Shown piece by piece: positions 35,898 to 44,536 of a stretch of 64,000 nt of DNA. The position numbers and the translations under genes are program-made. Source of the DNA: Corynebacterium glyciniphilum AJ 3170 (lineage in GTDB: Bacteria > Actinomycetota > Actinomycetes > Mycobacteriales > Mycobacteriaceae); NCBI RefSeq assembly GCF_007673095.1, contig NZ_VDYZ01000009.1, forward strand, positions 1-64,000, given 5' to 3'. Position 1 is the stretch's first letter; every line of letters starts with the position of its first letter. The notes beneath the pieces were generated by a model. That model saw nothing but the letters and a program-made list of their open reading frames with translations, searched no databases and had not been told where the DNA came from.

Positions 35898-36766
35898 CGT
35901 CGGCTCCTGGTGATCTCCCGGACGGTCAGCGCCGCCTTGACCGGGGCGGGCACCCGGACCCGGGTGTGTCGGAGCTGGTGCGGCGGAGTGCGCCGCAACC
36001 GCGCGGACAGTTCCTCGTAGAGTGCCGCTGCGGCCGCCACCCCCACCCGGCAGCCCGCCGGCAGGGACGGGACACGGAGACGTCCGGCGGCGATGCCCGC
36101 GTCCACCTCGTCCAGGACGCGGTCGCGGATCTCGGCTGTCAGCGGACCGTCCTGCAGGTCCGGCAGGTAGCACCGCCCCAGCTCATCCCGGTCGTCGCCG
36201 AGGTCCCGCAGGAAATTGACCTTCTGGAACGCCGCACCCAACGCCGCGGCGCCCTCCGCCAGCCAGGCACGCTGTGCGGCGGGCACCGGGTCCGCGTGCG
36301 CGAGAAAGATGTCGAGGCACATCAGGCCGATGACCTCGGCCGAGCCGTGGATGTAGCGGGCCAGGCTCTCCTCGTCGTGCACGTCCCGGACGATGTCGCT
36401 GCGCATCGAGGCGAAGAAGTCCCTCATGTGTGCCGGGTCAATCCGGCACCGTACCGACGTGGCCGCCCACGCATGCAGCACCAGGTCGGTGTGGAACCCT
36501 GTCTCCGGTGCCGCGAGCACCTGGGCCTCGTAGGCGTCCAGGACCGCGCGGGGGTCGGCGTGTCCCGCGGCCGCGCCGTCGACGATTTCATCGGCGATAC
36601 GCACCACGGCGTAGAGGTTGCGGACGTCCTCCCGGACACCGTCCGGCAGCAGGCGTGTGGCCAGGGAGAACGACGTGGAGTAACGGCCGATCACGGTGGC
36701 GGAGACACGCTCGGCGAGGGCCGCGTACATCCCGGCGGCGGTGCTGCGGCGACTGCGAGTGTTCAT
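35894..36766 (-). CDS. crtB: Phytoene synthase
   Basis: Condenses two geranylgeranyl diphosphates to phytoene, the first committed carotenoid step. The 290-residue protein has the two Asp-rich motifs, VVRIADEIVD (about 53-62) and LRDLGDDRDELGR (about 183-195), and the RYSTSFSLATRLLP segment. The ATG at 36766 is supported by a TACGCT -10 element 8 bases upstream. crtI follows with overlapping start/stop. No crtE, crtEb or cyclase gene is nearby, so end-product genes must lie elsewhere. Confidence 0.93.
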   Translation of the reverse strand: MNTRSRRSTAAGMYAALAERVSATVIGRYSTSFSLATRLLPDGVREDVRNLYAVVRIADEIVDGAAAGHADPRAVLDAYEAQVLAAPETGFHTDLVLHAWAATSVRCRIDPAHMRDFFASMRSDIVRDVHDEESLARYIHGSAEVIGLMCLDIFLAHADPVPAAQRAWLAEGAAALGAAFQKVNFLRDLGDDRDELGRCYLPDLQDGPLTAEIRDRVLDEVDAGIAAGRLRVPSLPAGCRVGVAAAAALYEELSARLRRTPPHQLRHTRVRVPAPVKAALTVREITRSRR

Positions 36767-36774
36767 CGACAGAC

Positions 36775-36780
36775 AGCGTA
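36775..36780 (-). promoter_or_regulatory. -10 element of crtB
   Basis: TACGCT on the minus strand, 8 bases before the crtB ATG; leaderless spacing. It lies back to back with the MFS promoter. Confidence 0.5.
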
Positions 36781-36820
36781 CCCGCACGCACCCGTGTGCC
36801 CGGTATGTTCACCGAGGCAA

Positions 36821-36826
36821 TAGTCT
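36821..36826 (+). promoter_or_regulatory. -10 element of the MFS transporter gene
   Basis: TAGTCT, 7 bases before the ATG at 36834; it selects this start over the longer frame that begins inside crtB. Confidence 0.55.
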
Positions 36827-36833
36827 GTGGGGT

Positions 36834-38171
36834 ATGGCCACCACGACACGGGACGACACCGCCCGACTCACCGGCATCTACCGCGGCCCCACCCTCGCCT
36901 GGGCGTTCTGGGACTGGGGGTCCGCCGCCTTCAACGCGGTGCTGGTGACCTTCATCTTCTCCGTCTACCTCACCGACTCGGTGGGAGACTCCATCGACGG
37001 CGGCTTCGGCGACGCCATCAGCCCGGCCACCTGGTACGGGTGGGCGATGGCGCTCGGTGGGGTGACGATCGCCCTGATCGCGCCGGTGATGGGACGACGC
37101 TCCGACGCACGCGGGACGCGCCGCAGGTCGGTGACACTGTGGACCCTGGTCACCGTCGGGCTGATGCTCAGCCTGGTCGGCATCGGTGACGACGCCCCCG
37201 GGTACTTCTGGGCCGGCATCGTCATCATGGGTGTGGCGTCGGTGACCTTCGAGTTCGCCGAGGTCAGCTACTTCGCCATGCTCTCGCAGGTCTCCACCCG
37301 GGAGAACGTCGGACGGGTGTCCGGCTTCGGGTGGTCGATGGGGTACTTCGGCGGCATCGTCCTGCTGCTGGTCTGCTACCTCGGCTTCATCGCCGGGGAG
37401 GGGGACACCCGCGGGCTGCTCGGCGTCCCGGTGGAGGACGGGTGGAACGTGCGCATCGTCGCCGTCATCGCCGCGGTCTGGTTCCTGGTCTCGGCGATCC
37501 CGGTGATGCGCAGGGTCCCGGAGAACACCCCGGACCCCAGTGCAGCGACGTCCTCGGTGAAGGAGTCCTACCTGGGGTTGTTCCGTGACATCGCCTCCCT
37601 GTGGCGTACCGACCGGTCGGCGGTGTGGTTCCTCATCGCCTCGGCGGTGTTCCGCGACGGGCTGGCCGGGGTGTTCACCTTCGGTGCCGTACTGGCGGTC
37701 TCGGTGTACGGGCTGAGTCCGGCCGATGTGCTCCTCTTCGGCGTGGCCGCCAATGTCGTCTCCGCGATCGGCGCGCTGGCCTGCGGTTACCTGGACGACA
37801 GGGTCGGCCCGAAACCGGTGATCATGGTGTCGTTGATCCTGCTGGTGGTCGATGCGTTCGTCCTGTTCTTCGTGGACGGCCCGGCCATGTTCTGGGTCTT
37901 CGGCCTGCTGCTGTGCATGTTCGTCGGGCCCGCGCAGAGCGCCTCGCGCTCGTACCTGACGCGGATCTGCCCGGAAGGTCGTGAAGGCCAGATGTTCGGC
38001 CTGTACGCCACCACCGGACGCAGTGTGAGCTGGATGGCCCCGGCCGCCTTCGCGGTGTTCACCGGCCTGACCGGTGATGACCGCTTCGGGATCATCGGTA
38101 TCGCCGTGGTGCTGCTCGCCGGCCTGCTGCTGCTCACCAGGTCGAGGGGTACCGATACCCCCACCCGGTAA
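36834..38171 (+). CDS. MFS transporter, UMF1 (Atg22-like) family
   Basis: A 445-residue inner-membrane transporter with about 12 spans. The N-terminal WAFWDWGSAAFNAVLVTFIF and the later FFVDGPAMFWVFGLLL/FVGPAQSASRSYLTRICPEG are typical of UMF1-type transporters related to the Atg22 effluxers. The GRRSDARGTRR loop at about 85-95 is the MFS A-motif region. Substrate unknown. The end abuts the leader of the IrtA-like gene. Confidence 0.87.
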   Translation: MATTTRDDTARLTGIYRGPTLAWAFWDWGSAAFNAVLVTFIFSVYLTDSVGDSIDGGFGDAISPATWYGWAMALGGVTIALIAPVMGRRSDARGTRRRSVTLWTLVTVGLMLSLVGIGDDAPGYFWAGIVIMGVASVTFEFAEVSYFAMLSQVSTRENVGRVSGFGWSMGYFGGIVLLLVCYLGFIAGEGDTRGLLGVPVEDGWNVRIVAVIAAVWFLVSAIPVMRRVPENTPDPSAATSSVKESYLGLFRDIASLWRTDRSAVWFLIASAVFRDGLAGVFTFGAVLAVSVYGLSPADVLLFGVAANVVSAIGALACGYLDDRVGPKPVIMVSLILLVVDAFVLFFVDGPAMFWVFGLLLCMFVGPAQSASRSYLTRICPEGREGQMFGLYATTGRSVSWMAPAAFAVFTGLTGDDRFGIIGIAVVLLAGLLLLTRSRGTDTPTR

Positions 38172-38173
38172 TG

Positions 38174-38192
38174 TACGGTAAGCCTCAACTTA
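38174..38192 (+). promoter_or_regulatory. Putative DtxR/IdeR iron box upstream of irtA
   Basis: The 19-mer TACGGTAAGCCTCAACTTA matches the corynebacterial DtxR consensus TWAGGTWAGSCTWACCTWA at about 15 of 19 positions. It lies 18 bases before the GTG of a siderophore importer, which is where iron repression would be expected. Confidence 0.55.
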
Positions 38193-38210
38193 TTTCTAGG
38201 AGGCTTACCG
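38176..38210 (+). promoter_or_regulatory. Hairpin that covers the irtA ribosome binding site
   Basis: Perfect 11-base arms (38176-38186 and 38200-38210) enclose a 13-base AT-rich loop. The 3' arm contains most of the AGGAGG ribosome site (38198-38203) and the G of the GTG start. In RNA it would hide both. The 5' arm overlaps the DtxR-like box. Confidence 0.55.
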
Positions 38211-40780
38211 TGAGCAAGGGGTTCCAAGGCGCCGTCCTGCACGGCCTCGGCGCGAAAGACCACGTCCTGACCGTGACAGACACCGAGTGGCGGACCAGCA
38301 ACATGCTGCGCGTGACCTTCCGGTCCGACACGATCCTCTCCGCCGACGGGGAGGCACCCGCGGCGTGGATGAGGGCCTGGTTCCCCGATCCGGACGGCGG
38401 CTCCAAACAGTTCCAGCGCGGCTACACCTTCGCCGAGACCGATCCCGCCACCGGACGCCTGGCGGTCGACTTCGTGATCCACCACCCGATGGGACCCGCG
38501 TCCTGGTGGGCACAGAACTGCCGGCCCGGTGACACCATCGAGGCGACCCGATACGGCGAGACGGACTTCACCCTCCTCGATCCCCCACCCGCCGGCTACC
38601 TCCTGCTCGGCGACCTCGCGTCCTACCCGGCGATCACCCAGCTGGCCGCGGCCGTCCCTCCCGAGGTGCCCGTGGTGGTCTACCTCGAGAAGCACAGTGA
38701 CGCCGACGAGGAGGCGCCCCTGCCCGAGGGCCCGAACATCACCTCGGCCTGGGTGGAATCCTTCCCGGACGGCCAGGGCCTCGCCCAGGCCATCAGCGGC
38801 GGAGACTGGGAAGGGTGGTACGCGTGGGTCACCGGCGAGGTCACCGCCACCCGGCACGCCAAGACCGTGCTGCAACGCGACGCCCACCTGAACCGCGGCA
38901 CCCTGCACGCCCAGGGGTACTGGGTGGCCGGGCGTGCCATGGGCAAGTCCCGCGTACTCCAGGAAGCGGCCGAAACAGCGGCCCCGGCAGCCGTGAATGC
39001 CGCCGATACTGCCGATACTGCCGATACTGCGGCAGCACCGACGTCCGACCCGACACCACAGAAGAAGCCCTCTGCCGGTGTGCTCGCCCCGGCGAAGGTA
39101 CCGATGATCATCGCCGGGGTCTTCCAGACCCTGCTGTCGGTCCTGGGCATCGTCCCCTTCATCCTCTTCGCCGAACTCTGCCGCCAGCTCCTCGACGGTG
39201 CCGACCGCGACACCGTGCTGGGGACCGGGGTGGCAGCGCTGGTGGTCATGGCGGTCTCCGCGCTGGGCACCACACTGCTGATGCTGGCGATGCACCTCTA
39301 CGACGCCAGCTACTCCGCCGCACTACGCCGACGGCTGATGGACAAGCTCGCCCGACTTCCCCTGGGGTGGTTCACCGGCAGACGGAGCTCTGACGTCCGC
39401 ACGCTCGTCGCCGACGACGTCGCCGGAATGCACTACATCGTCACCCACGCCGTCCCCGATCTCGTCGCCGCCGTCGTCACGCCGCTGGCGGCGCTGATCT
39501 ACCTCTTCACCGTCGACTGGTGCCTGGCGCTGGTCCTTCTCCTGCCGATCGCGGCGTTCATCGCCGTGATGGCGACGATCCAGAGCCGGGAACGCGACCG
39601 GGTGGTCATCTCCCAGCGCAACATCTCCACCGTCACCGGACAGTCGCAGGCCTTCCTCGCGAACCGCGACGTCTCCCGGGTGTTCGGCGAGAGGAGCATC
39701 GTCGACCTGCCCGGCACCCTGCGCGAGGTCGGCGCCTTCGTCGACAAGCTGCAGAAGGACACCGGTGCAGCGAAGATCATCGCCGTGATGATCAACCGGC
39801 CCACCACCGTGCTCGGGCTCCTGGTCGTCGCCACCTGGTTGCTCATGATCCCCGGCTGGGTCAGCGTGTCCGACGCGATCCCCTTCCTGGTGCTCGGCCC
39901 GTCCTTCGGCGCCCAGCTGGTGGCGATCAGCGGTGGGATCGGAAATCTCCTGGTGTCGCTGGACGGACGCGCTGGCCTGGACCTGGCATTGACCACCCCG
40001 GAGCTGCCGGGACCGGCCAACCGTCCCGCCCCGGTCGGCCATGTCGTCTTCGACCGCGTCCGCTTCGGCTACACCCCTGACCGTGAGGTCCTCCGGTCCT
40101 TCTCCCTCACCCTCGAACGCGGGATGGTCACCGCCGTGGTCGGCCCGTCCGGCGCCGGGAAATCGACGGTCGGCGCGCTCCTCGCCAGACTGTGGGACCC
40201 CCAGAGCGGTTCCGTCAGCATCGACGGCACCGACGTCCGCGACATGACCCAGGACGAGCTCTACGCCACCGTCACCATCCTGTTGCAGGACGTGCAGCTG
40301 ATCCACACCACGATCCGCGACAACATCGCGCTCACCGCACCCGACGCCACCGACGAACAGGTGGTCACCGCGGCACGTGCGGCGAACATCCACGACACGA
40401 TCCTGGAACTGCCCGAGGGCTACGACACCGTCATCAGCGGCGACCGGCTCTCCGGTGGGGAGCGTCAACGCATCGGCATCGCCCGGGCGCTGCTCGCCGA
40501 CACGCCCGTCGTCGTCCTGGACGAAGCCACCGCCTCCGCCGACCCCGACAGTGAATGGGCCATCCTGACCGCCCTGGACACCCTGCTGAAGGGACGCACC
40601 GTCCTGATGATCGCACACCGGCTGCACACCGTCGCCGACGCCGACCGCATCGTCGTGATGGACCGCGGACGCATCACCGAGAGCGGTCGCCACGACGAAC
40701 TCATCGCCGCCGACGGTGCCTACGCCGCGCTGTGGGACGCCCACCAGACCAGTACACACTCGACACCGGAGGCCCGCTGA
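38210..40780 (+). CDS. irtA: IrtA-like ferric-siderophore ABC importer with fused siderophore-reductase domain
   Basis: In mycobacteria IrtA/IrtB imports carboxymycobactin and reduces the iron. This 856-residue protein has the same layout. A flavin-binding siderophore-interacting domain (about 1-260; RGYTFAETDPATGRLAVDF, YLLLGDLASYPAI, GYWVAGRAMGKSR) is followed by a low-complexity Ala/Asp/Thr linker (about 265-295) with three 9-base repeats at 39002-39028. A six-span membrane domain (about 300-600) precedes an ATPase domain with GPSGAGKST, LSGGERQR and VVVLDEATASADP. The GTG start has an AGGAGG site 6 bases upstream. It overlaps irtB by one base (TGATG). Confidence 0.9.
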   Translation: MSKGFQGAVLHGLGAKDHVLTVTDTEWRTSNMLRVTFRSDTILSADGEAPAAWMRAWFPDPDGGSKQFQRGYTFAETDPATGRLAVDFVIHHPMGPASWWAQNCRPGDTIEATRYGETDFTLLDPPPAGYLLLGDLASYPAITQLAAAVPPEVPVVVYLEKHSDADEEAPLPEGPNITSAWVESFPDGQGLAQAISGGDWEGWYAWVTGEVTATRHAKTVLQRDAHLNRGTLHAQGYWVAGRAMGKSRVLQEAAETAAPAAVNAADTADTADTAAAPTSDPTPQKKPSAGVLAPAKVPMIIAGVFQTLLSVLGIVPFILFAELCRQLLDGADRDTVLGTGVAALVVMAVSALGTTLLMLAMHLYDASYSAALRRRLMDKLARLPLGWFTGRRSSDVRTLVADDVAGMHYIVTHAVPDLVAAVVTPLAALIYLFTVDWCLALVLLLPIAAFIAVMATIQSRERDRVVISQRNISTVTGQSQAFLANRDVSRVFGERSIVDLPGTLREVGAFVDKLQKDTGAAKIIAVMINRPTTVLGLLVVATWLLMIPGWVSVSDAIPFLVLGPSFGAQLVAISGGIGNLLVSLDGRAGLDLALTTPELPGPANRPAPVGHVVFDRVRFGYTPDREVLRSFSLTLERGMVTAVVGPSGAGKSTVGALLARLWDPQSGSVSIDGTDVRDMTQDELYATVTILLQDVQLIHTTIRDNIALTAPDATDEQVVTAARAANIHDTILELPEGYDTVISGDRLSGGERQRIGIARALLADTPVVVLDEATASADPDSEWAILTALDTLLKGRTVLMIAHRLHTVADADRIVVMDRGRITESGRHDELIAADGAYAALWDAHQTSTHSTPEAR

Positions 40781-42489
40781 TGCTCACCAGGATCCGTACG
40801 ATCAGCGGCGGCGGCCGCGACTTCCGCCTGTTCGTCCTGCTCACCGTCCTGTCCGCCGTCATTCAGGCGGCCGCGGTACTCGTCCTGTTCCCGCTGCTCG
40901 ACGACCTGTTCGGTGGCACACCGGTCGACGCGTGGCCGTGGGTACTGGTCATGGTCGCGCTGATCGGTGCGGCCTGGGCCCTCGACATCCTCGCCGCACA
41001 CAAGGGACTGGCTGTCGGCCTGTCCCTGATGCACGCCATCCAACGCCACACCCCCGCCGCCATCCTGTCGTGGCCCACGCCGGCGATCCCCCGGTCGAAG
41101 GCCGCACGACTGCGCACCCTGCTGGCCACCGGGGCCGTCGAGGTGACCTCGGCACCGGTCCTCATGGTCGGGCCCGTGGTCACCGCCGTGGTGTTCACCG
41201 CCGCCCTCGGCGTGGGACTGCTCTTCTTCACCGTTCCCCCTGCTGTGGTGACCCTGGTCGGCGGGGTGCTGATGATGCTCGCCCTGGTGCTGTCGAGCAG
41301 ACTCGTCACCCGCGCCGACGAGGAGTTCGCCGCCGCCAACGAGAACCTCGACGACCGCCTCATCGACTACGCCCGGGCCCAGCCGTCGCTACGAACCGCG
41401 CGCCGGGTCTCTGCGGGAGCACGCCTGGTTGACGAGGCGCTGGTGTCCGCACGTCGGCGGACGTTGCGCCTGCTGTTCTGGCAGGTGCCCGGCGAGATCC
41501 TGTTCAGTGTGGTGCTCCAGGCCGTCCTCATCGGCTACGGACTCACCGTGTGGCTGGCCTTCGACAACGGCACCCTCAGCGCGGTCTCCGCGGCCGTGAC
41601 CGTGATCGTGATGCTGCGCGTCGTCGAACAGGTCACCGGCCTCTCCCGGCTGTCGGTGGGGATCCAGTCGCTGAACCGGACGCTGGCCGAGGCCGCAGAG
41701 GTGGTGACCACTCCGGTGTCCACCCCGTCTGCCGCGTCCCCGACCCCGCCGCAGGTCGACGTGACCGACGTGGACGTGTACTTCCCCGACGGCACCTGTG
41801 GGCTCGACGGTGTGAGCCTTGATCTGCGCCCCGGGACCGTGACGGTGGTCGTCGGACGGTCCGGTTCCGGGAAGTCGACGCTGCTGCGCACCCTCGCGGG
41901 GCTGGCGACGCCCTCATCCGGTTCGGTGTCACTGGACGGAGCCGCAGCGGGGAGTCCCGAACTGCGCGGCAATGCCACGGTCGTGTTCCAGCAGACTGCG
42001 TTGGGAGCGGGGACGGTGAAAGACAACCTGCTGGCCGTCAACCCCGACCTGACGCAGGCGGACCTGGAGCGGTTGGCCGACGCATCCGGACTGCGCGGTG
42101 TCCTCGAGGAGATCCCCACCGGCTGGGACACCCCCGTCGGCGAGCTGGGAGACCACCTCTCCGGTGGGGAACGCCAGCGGGTCGGCATCGCCCGTGCCCT
42201 GGCGAAACCGTCCCACCTGCTGCTGGTGGACGAGGCGACCTCCGCGCTCGACGCCCACAACGAGGCCGCGGTGGTCGAGTCCATCCGCGCGATCCGTGAG
42301 GACTACACCACCGTCATCGTGACGCACCGGCCGTCGACGCTGTCGATCGCCGACACCGTCGTCGTGCTCGACAACGGCCGGATCATAGAACAGGGCACGC
42401 CCGCCGAACTCGAGGCGGCGGGAGGCAGCTTCGCCCACCTCCTCGAGGAGTGGCGGAACTCGGCGTCCTGGCGGGTCGGCGGGCGGTGA
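40780..42489 (+). CDS. irtB: IrtB-like ABC transporter, partner of the IrtA-like protein
   Basis: A 569-residue half-transporter with six membrane spans (about 15-300) and an ATPase domain (about 330-565) carrying GRSGSGKST, LSGGERQR and LLLVDEATSALD. The length is close to mycobacterial IrtB. It overlaps the irtA stop, so the two are made together and should form a heterodimer. The substrate is inferred to be a ferric siderophore from the fused reductase domain of its partner; no siderophore synthesis genes are in the window. Confidence 0.9.
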   Translation: MLTRIRTISGGGRDFRLFVLLTVLSAVIQAAAVLVLFPLLDDLFGGTPVDAWPWVLVMVALIGAAWALDILAAHKGLAVGLSLMHAIQRHTPAAILSWPTPAIPRSKAARLRTLLATGAVEVTSAPVLMVGPVVTAVVFTAALGVGLLFFTVPPAVVTLVGGVLMMLALVLSSRLVTRADEEFAAANENLDDRLIDYARAQPSLRTARRVSAGARLVDEALVSARRRTLRLLFWQVPGEILFSVVLQAVLIGYGLTVWLAFDNGTLSAVSAAVTVIVMLRVVEQVTGLSRLSVGIQSLNRTLAEAAEVVTTPVSTPSAASPTPPQVDVTDVDVYFPDGTCGLDGVSLDLRPGTVTVVVGRSGSGKSTLLRTLAGLATPSSGSVSLDGAAAGSPELRGNATVVFQQTALGAGTVKDNLLAVNPDLTQADLERLADASGLRGVLEEIPTGWDTPVGELGDHLSGGERQRVGIARALAKPSHLLLVDEATSALDAHNEAAVVESIRAIREDYTTVIVTHRPSTLSIADTVVVLDNGRIIEQGTPAELEAAGGSFAHLLEEWRNSASWRVGGR

Positions 42490-42589
42490 AAGGGGGCTCA
42501 GAGGGGAGGACCGACATGCAAGCGTGCCGGATTCCACCGGACGGCGGCAGCATCGGGTCGATTCCGGCATGCTCCCACGCACCGACACC

Positions 42590-42627
42590 TATGATGGAGC
42601 CTGGAGACGGCAGGGGGTCGTCTCCAG
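42590..42627 (+). promoter_or_regulatory. -10 element and 5' leader hairpin of the AbiEi/DUF559 gene
   Basis: TATGAT (42590-42595) would start transcription near 42602. A perfect 9-bp hairpin (42601-42609 with 42619-42627) would then form the very 5' end of the mRNA, 18 bases before the ATG. Confidence 0.45.
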
Positions 42628-42645
42628 AACCACAGGGGGACACGC

Positions 42646-43599
42646 ATGGCGCCGACCATCGCACGCTTCTGGACGACGCGGGACCTCCGCGCCGTCGGAA
42701 AGACACACAATGACATCGCCGGGGCGGTCCGCAGAGGCGAGATCTTCCGCATCACCCGCGACCTCTACTCCACCGAAGAACCCGATGACCTGGTCAAGCT
42801 CAAGGCACTTTCCTGGGCACGCCCGGAGATGGTCTACACCGGCGACACCGCCGCCTTCCTGCACGGTCTCGCACCGATGCGCTGGCCCGCCCACGGGCGC
42901 GTGCCGAGAACCAGAAGCCGCGACGGCGGTGAACTGCTCACGCTGACCGGTGCGGCGACCCGGCGCACGTGCCGACGGTGGGGTGTGACCACCCTGACCC
43001 CACTGGAAACCGCGGCAACCGCCGGCTCCGTGGCTTTAGCGGCGCGACGGGCACTGCTGGAACGCGCCTACTCCGGTGTGAAGGGAAATGACCGGCTCGC
43101 CGCCGACATCGCAGCCCTCCCACCGTCGGTACGGGCGAAAGCTACCACCCTGACGGACGGTCTCATCACCGGAGCCGCCAGCGAACTGGAGCTGAAGGCC
43201 ATCCGCGCCATCGTCGCCGCACTCGACGGACTGGATGTCGAGGTACAGGTCAACGGGATGATCCGTGGTTACCGTTTCGACATCGTCATTCCGGAGGCAC
43301 GGGTATGCATCGAGATCGACAGCCATCGCTATCACTCGGCCCTCAGGGCACGACAGGAGGACTTCATCAAGGACCGCTGGAAAGGCAATGCCGCAGTCCG
43401 GTGGGGGTGGACGCTGCTGCGGTATCCGGATGCGAGCATCGACCATGCACTGGATGAAGTTACGGAGGAGGTCAGGGACACCGTCGTATTCAACCTGGAT
43501 AACCGGAGGACAAGGAAGATCCGGCAGTATGAGTTACCCACGGACCGGGAGGTATGGCTGTGGCACCCGCTCTTACGCGTCCGGGTCGAGGACGGCTGA
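42646..43599 (+). CDS. AbiEi-type antitoxin-like winged helix with DUF559 (PD-(D/E)XK) nuclease-like domain
   Basis: A 317-residue protein. The N-terminal part (about 8-60, FWTTRDLRAVGKTHNDIAG and RRGEIFRITRDLYS) resembles the AbiEi antitoxin winged helix. The C-terminal part (about 195-280) has the Vsr/DUF559 pattern YRFDIVIPEARVCIEID, with the nuclease-type D and E-x-D residues, and later WGWTLLRYPD. Such two-domain proteins are common and often multicopy in actinobacteria. No AbiEii nucleotidyltransferase toxin gene is adjacent, so it stands alone here and its role is unclear. Confidence 0.78.
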   Translation: MAPTIARFWTTRDLRAVGKTHNDIAGAVRRGEIFRITRDLYSTEEPDDLVKLKALSWARPEMVYTGDTAAFLHGLAPMRWPAHGRVPRTRSRDGGELLTLTGAATRRTCRRWGVTTLTPLETAATAGSVALAARRALLERAYSGVKGNDRLAADIAALPPSVRAKATTLTDGLITGAASELELKAIRAIVAALDGLDVEVQVNGMIRGYRFDIVIPEARVCIEIDSHRYHSALRARQEDFIKDRWKGNAAVRWGWTLLRYPDASIDHALDEVTEEVRDTVVFNLDNRRTRKIRQYELPTDREVWLWHPLLRVRVEDG

Positions 43600-43623
43600 T
43601 GACTGGAGCTGACCAGAGCACGA

Positions 43624-44124
43624 CTAGAGCATCAGCTGCATCAGCGTCATGTCGAGCCACCGGCCGAACTTCGTGCCGACCTGGCGGACCGTCCCGCACT
43701 CCTCGAACCCGACCTTGGCGTGCAACCGGATCGAGGCAGTGTTGCCGCCCTCGATCGCGGCGACCATCACATGCTTGCCGTTGTCCCTGGCGTGCTCGAT
43801 GAGCGCCTGCATCAGCGCGGTGCCCACTCCCCCGGCGCGTCGGTTGCCGTCGACGTAGATCGAGTTCTCCACGGTGTGCCGGAAGCCGTCGTAGTGCCGG
43901 AACTCACCGTAGGTCGCGTAACCGAGCAGCGCACCGGCACCGTCCTCGGCGACGAGGGCGCAGGCCCCGGGGACCTGGTAGCGCTGCAGCCAGGAACGGC
44001 GGTTCTCCTCGTCGACGATGTCGTCGTTCCACACCGCGACGGTGTTCGCCACGGCGTCATTGTAGATGGCGGTGATCGCGGGGATGTCGGCGTCGGACGC
44101 CGCACGGATGTTGATCTCAGTCAC
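43624..44124 (-). CDS. GNAT acetyltransferase, phosphinothricin/methionine-sulfoximine acetyltransferase-like
   Basis: A 166-residue acetyltransferase beginning INIRAASDADIPAITAIYND, the start typical of the PAT/MnaT family that acetylates phosphinothricin, methionine sulfoximine or related amino acids. It also has NSIYVDGNRRAGGVGTALMQ (acetyl-CoA loop) and a C-terminal GFEECGTVRQVGTKFGRWLD, also typical. The start is taken as GTG at 44124 just ahead of the family N-terminus. It is probably in a unit with the DoxX-like gene upstream, 10 bases away. Confidence 0.86.
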   Translation of the reverse strand: MTEINIRAASDADIPAITAIYNDAVANTVAVWNDDIVDEENRRSWLQRYQVPGACALVAEDGAGALLGYATYGEFRHYDGFRHTVENSIYVDGNRRAGGVGTALMQALIEHARDNGKHVMVAAIEGGNTASIRLHAKVGFEECGTVRQVGTKFGRWLDMTLMQLML

Positions 44125-44134
44125 ACAGGAGAGA

Positions 44135-44536
44135 CTACTTCTTCGGCGCGGCAATCAGCGCGCCGGCGATCGCCGCGATGAAGAGATCCTTCGACAGACC
44201 GGTCCCGGCCTCGGACGGGCGGATTCCGTCCTTCCTGGTCATCTGGTCGTTGCGGAAGTAGATGGAGAGGAAGCCCGCGTTGATCGCTCCCAGTGCCAGG
44301 CCGGCCAGACGGTTCGAGACGACCGGGGTCAGCAGGGAGGCGCCGACGCCGATCTCCGAGTAGGAGACGACCTTGCTGAAGGTGTCCGGGTCGAGCTTGG
44401 TCACCTGGGGCACGCCGGTGGCGGCGAACTGCTGCAGGCCTGCGGCTGCCTCTGTGGGCATCTTGAGCTTGCCGATGCCGGACTGCAGGAAGTAGGCGCC
44501 GCTGATGCCGCGGAGGAGAGTGGTCGAGAGGCTCAT
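44135..44536 (-). CDS. DoxX-like small membrane protein
   Basis: A 133-residue membrane protein with about three or four spans. The N-terminal LLRGISGAYFLQSGIGKLKM is reminiscent of DoxX family members, which bear a conserved glycine-rich first helix. An AAGGA site lies 5 bases before the ATG at 44536; an open frame further upstream lacks hydrophobic or family character. The function of this branch is unknown. Confidence 0.75.
   Translation of the reverse strand: MSLSTTLLRGISGAYFLQSGIGKLKMPTEAAAGLQQFAATGVPQVTKLDPDTFSKVVSYSEIGVGASLLTPVVSNRLAGLALGAINAGFLSIYFRNDQMTRKDGIRPSEAGTGLSKDLFIAAIAGALIAAPKK

Noticed and set aside
39323..40759. 478-codon open frame opposite the IrtA-like gene
   Set aside because: It lies entirely antisense to the ABC domains, which have clear Walker motifs on the other strand.
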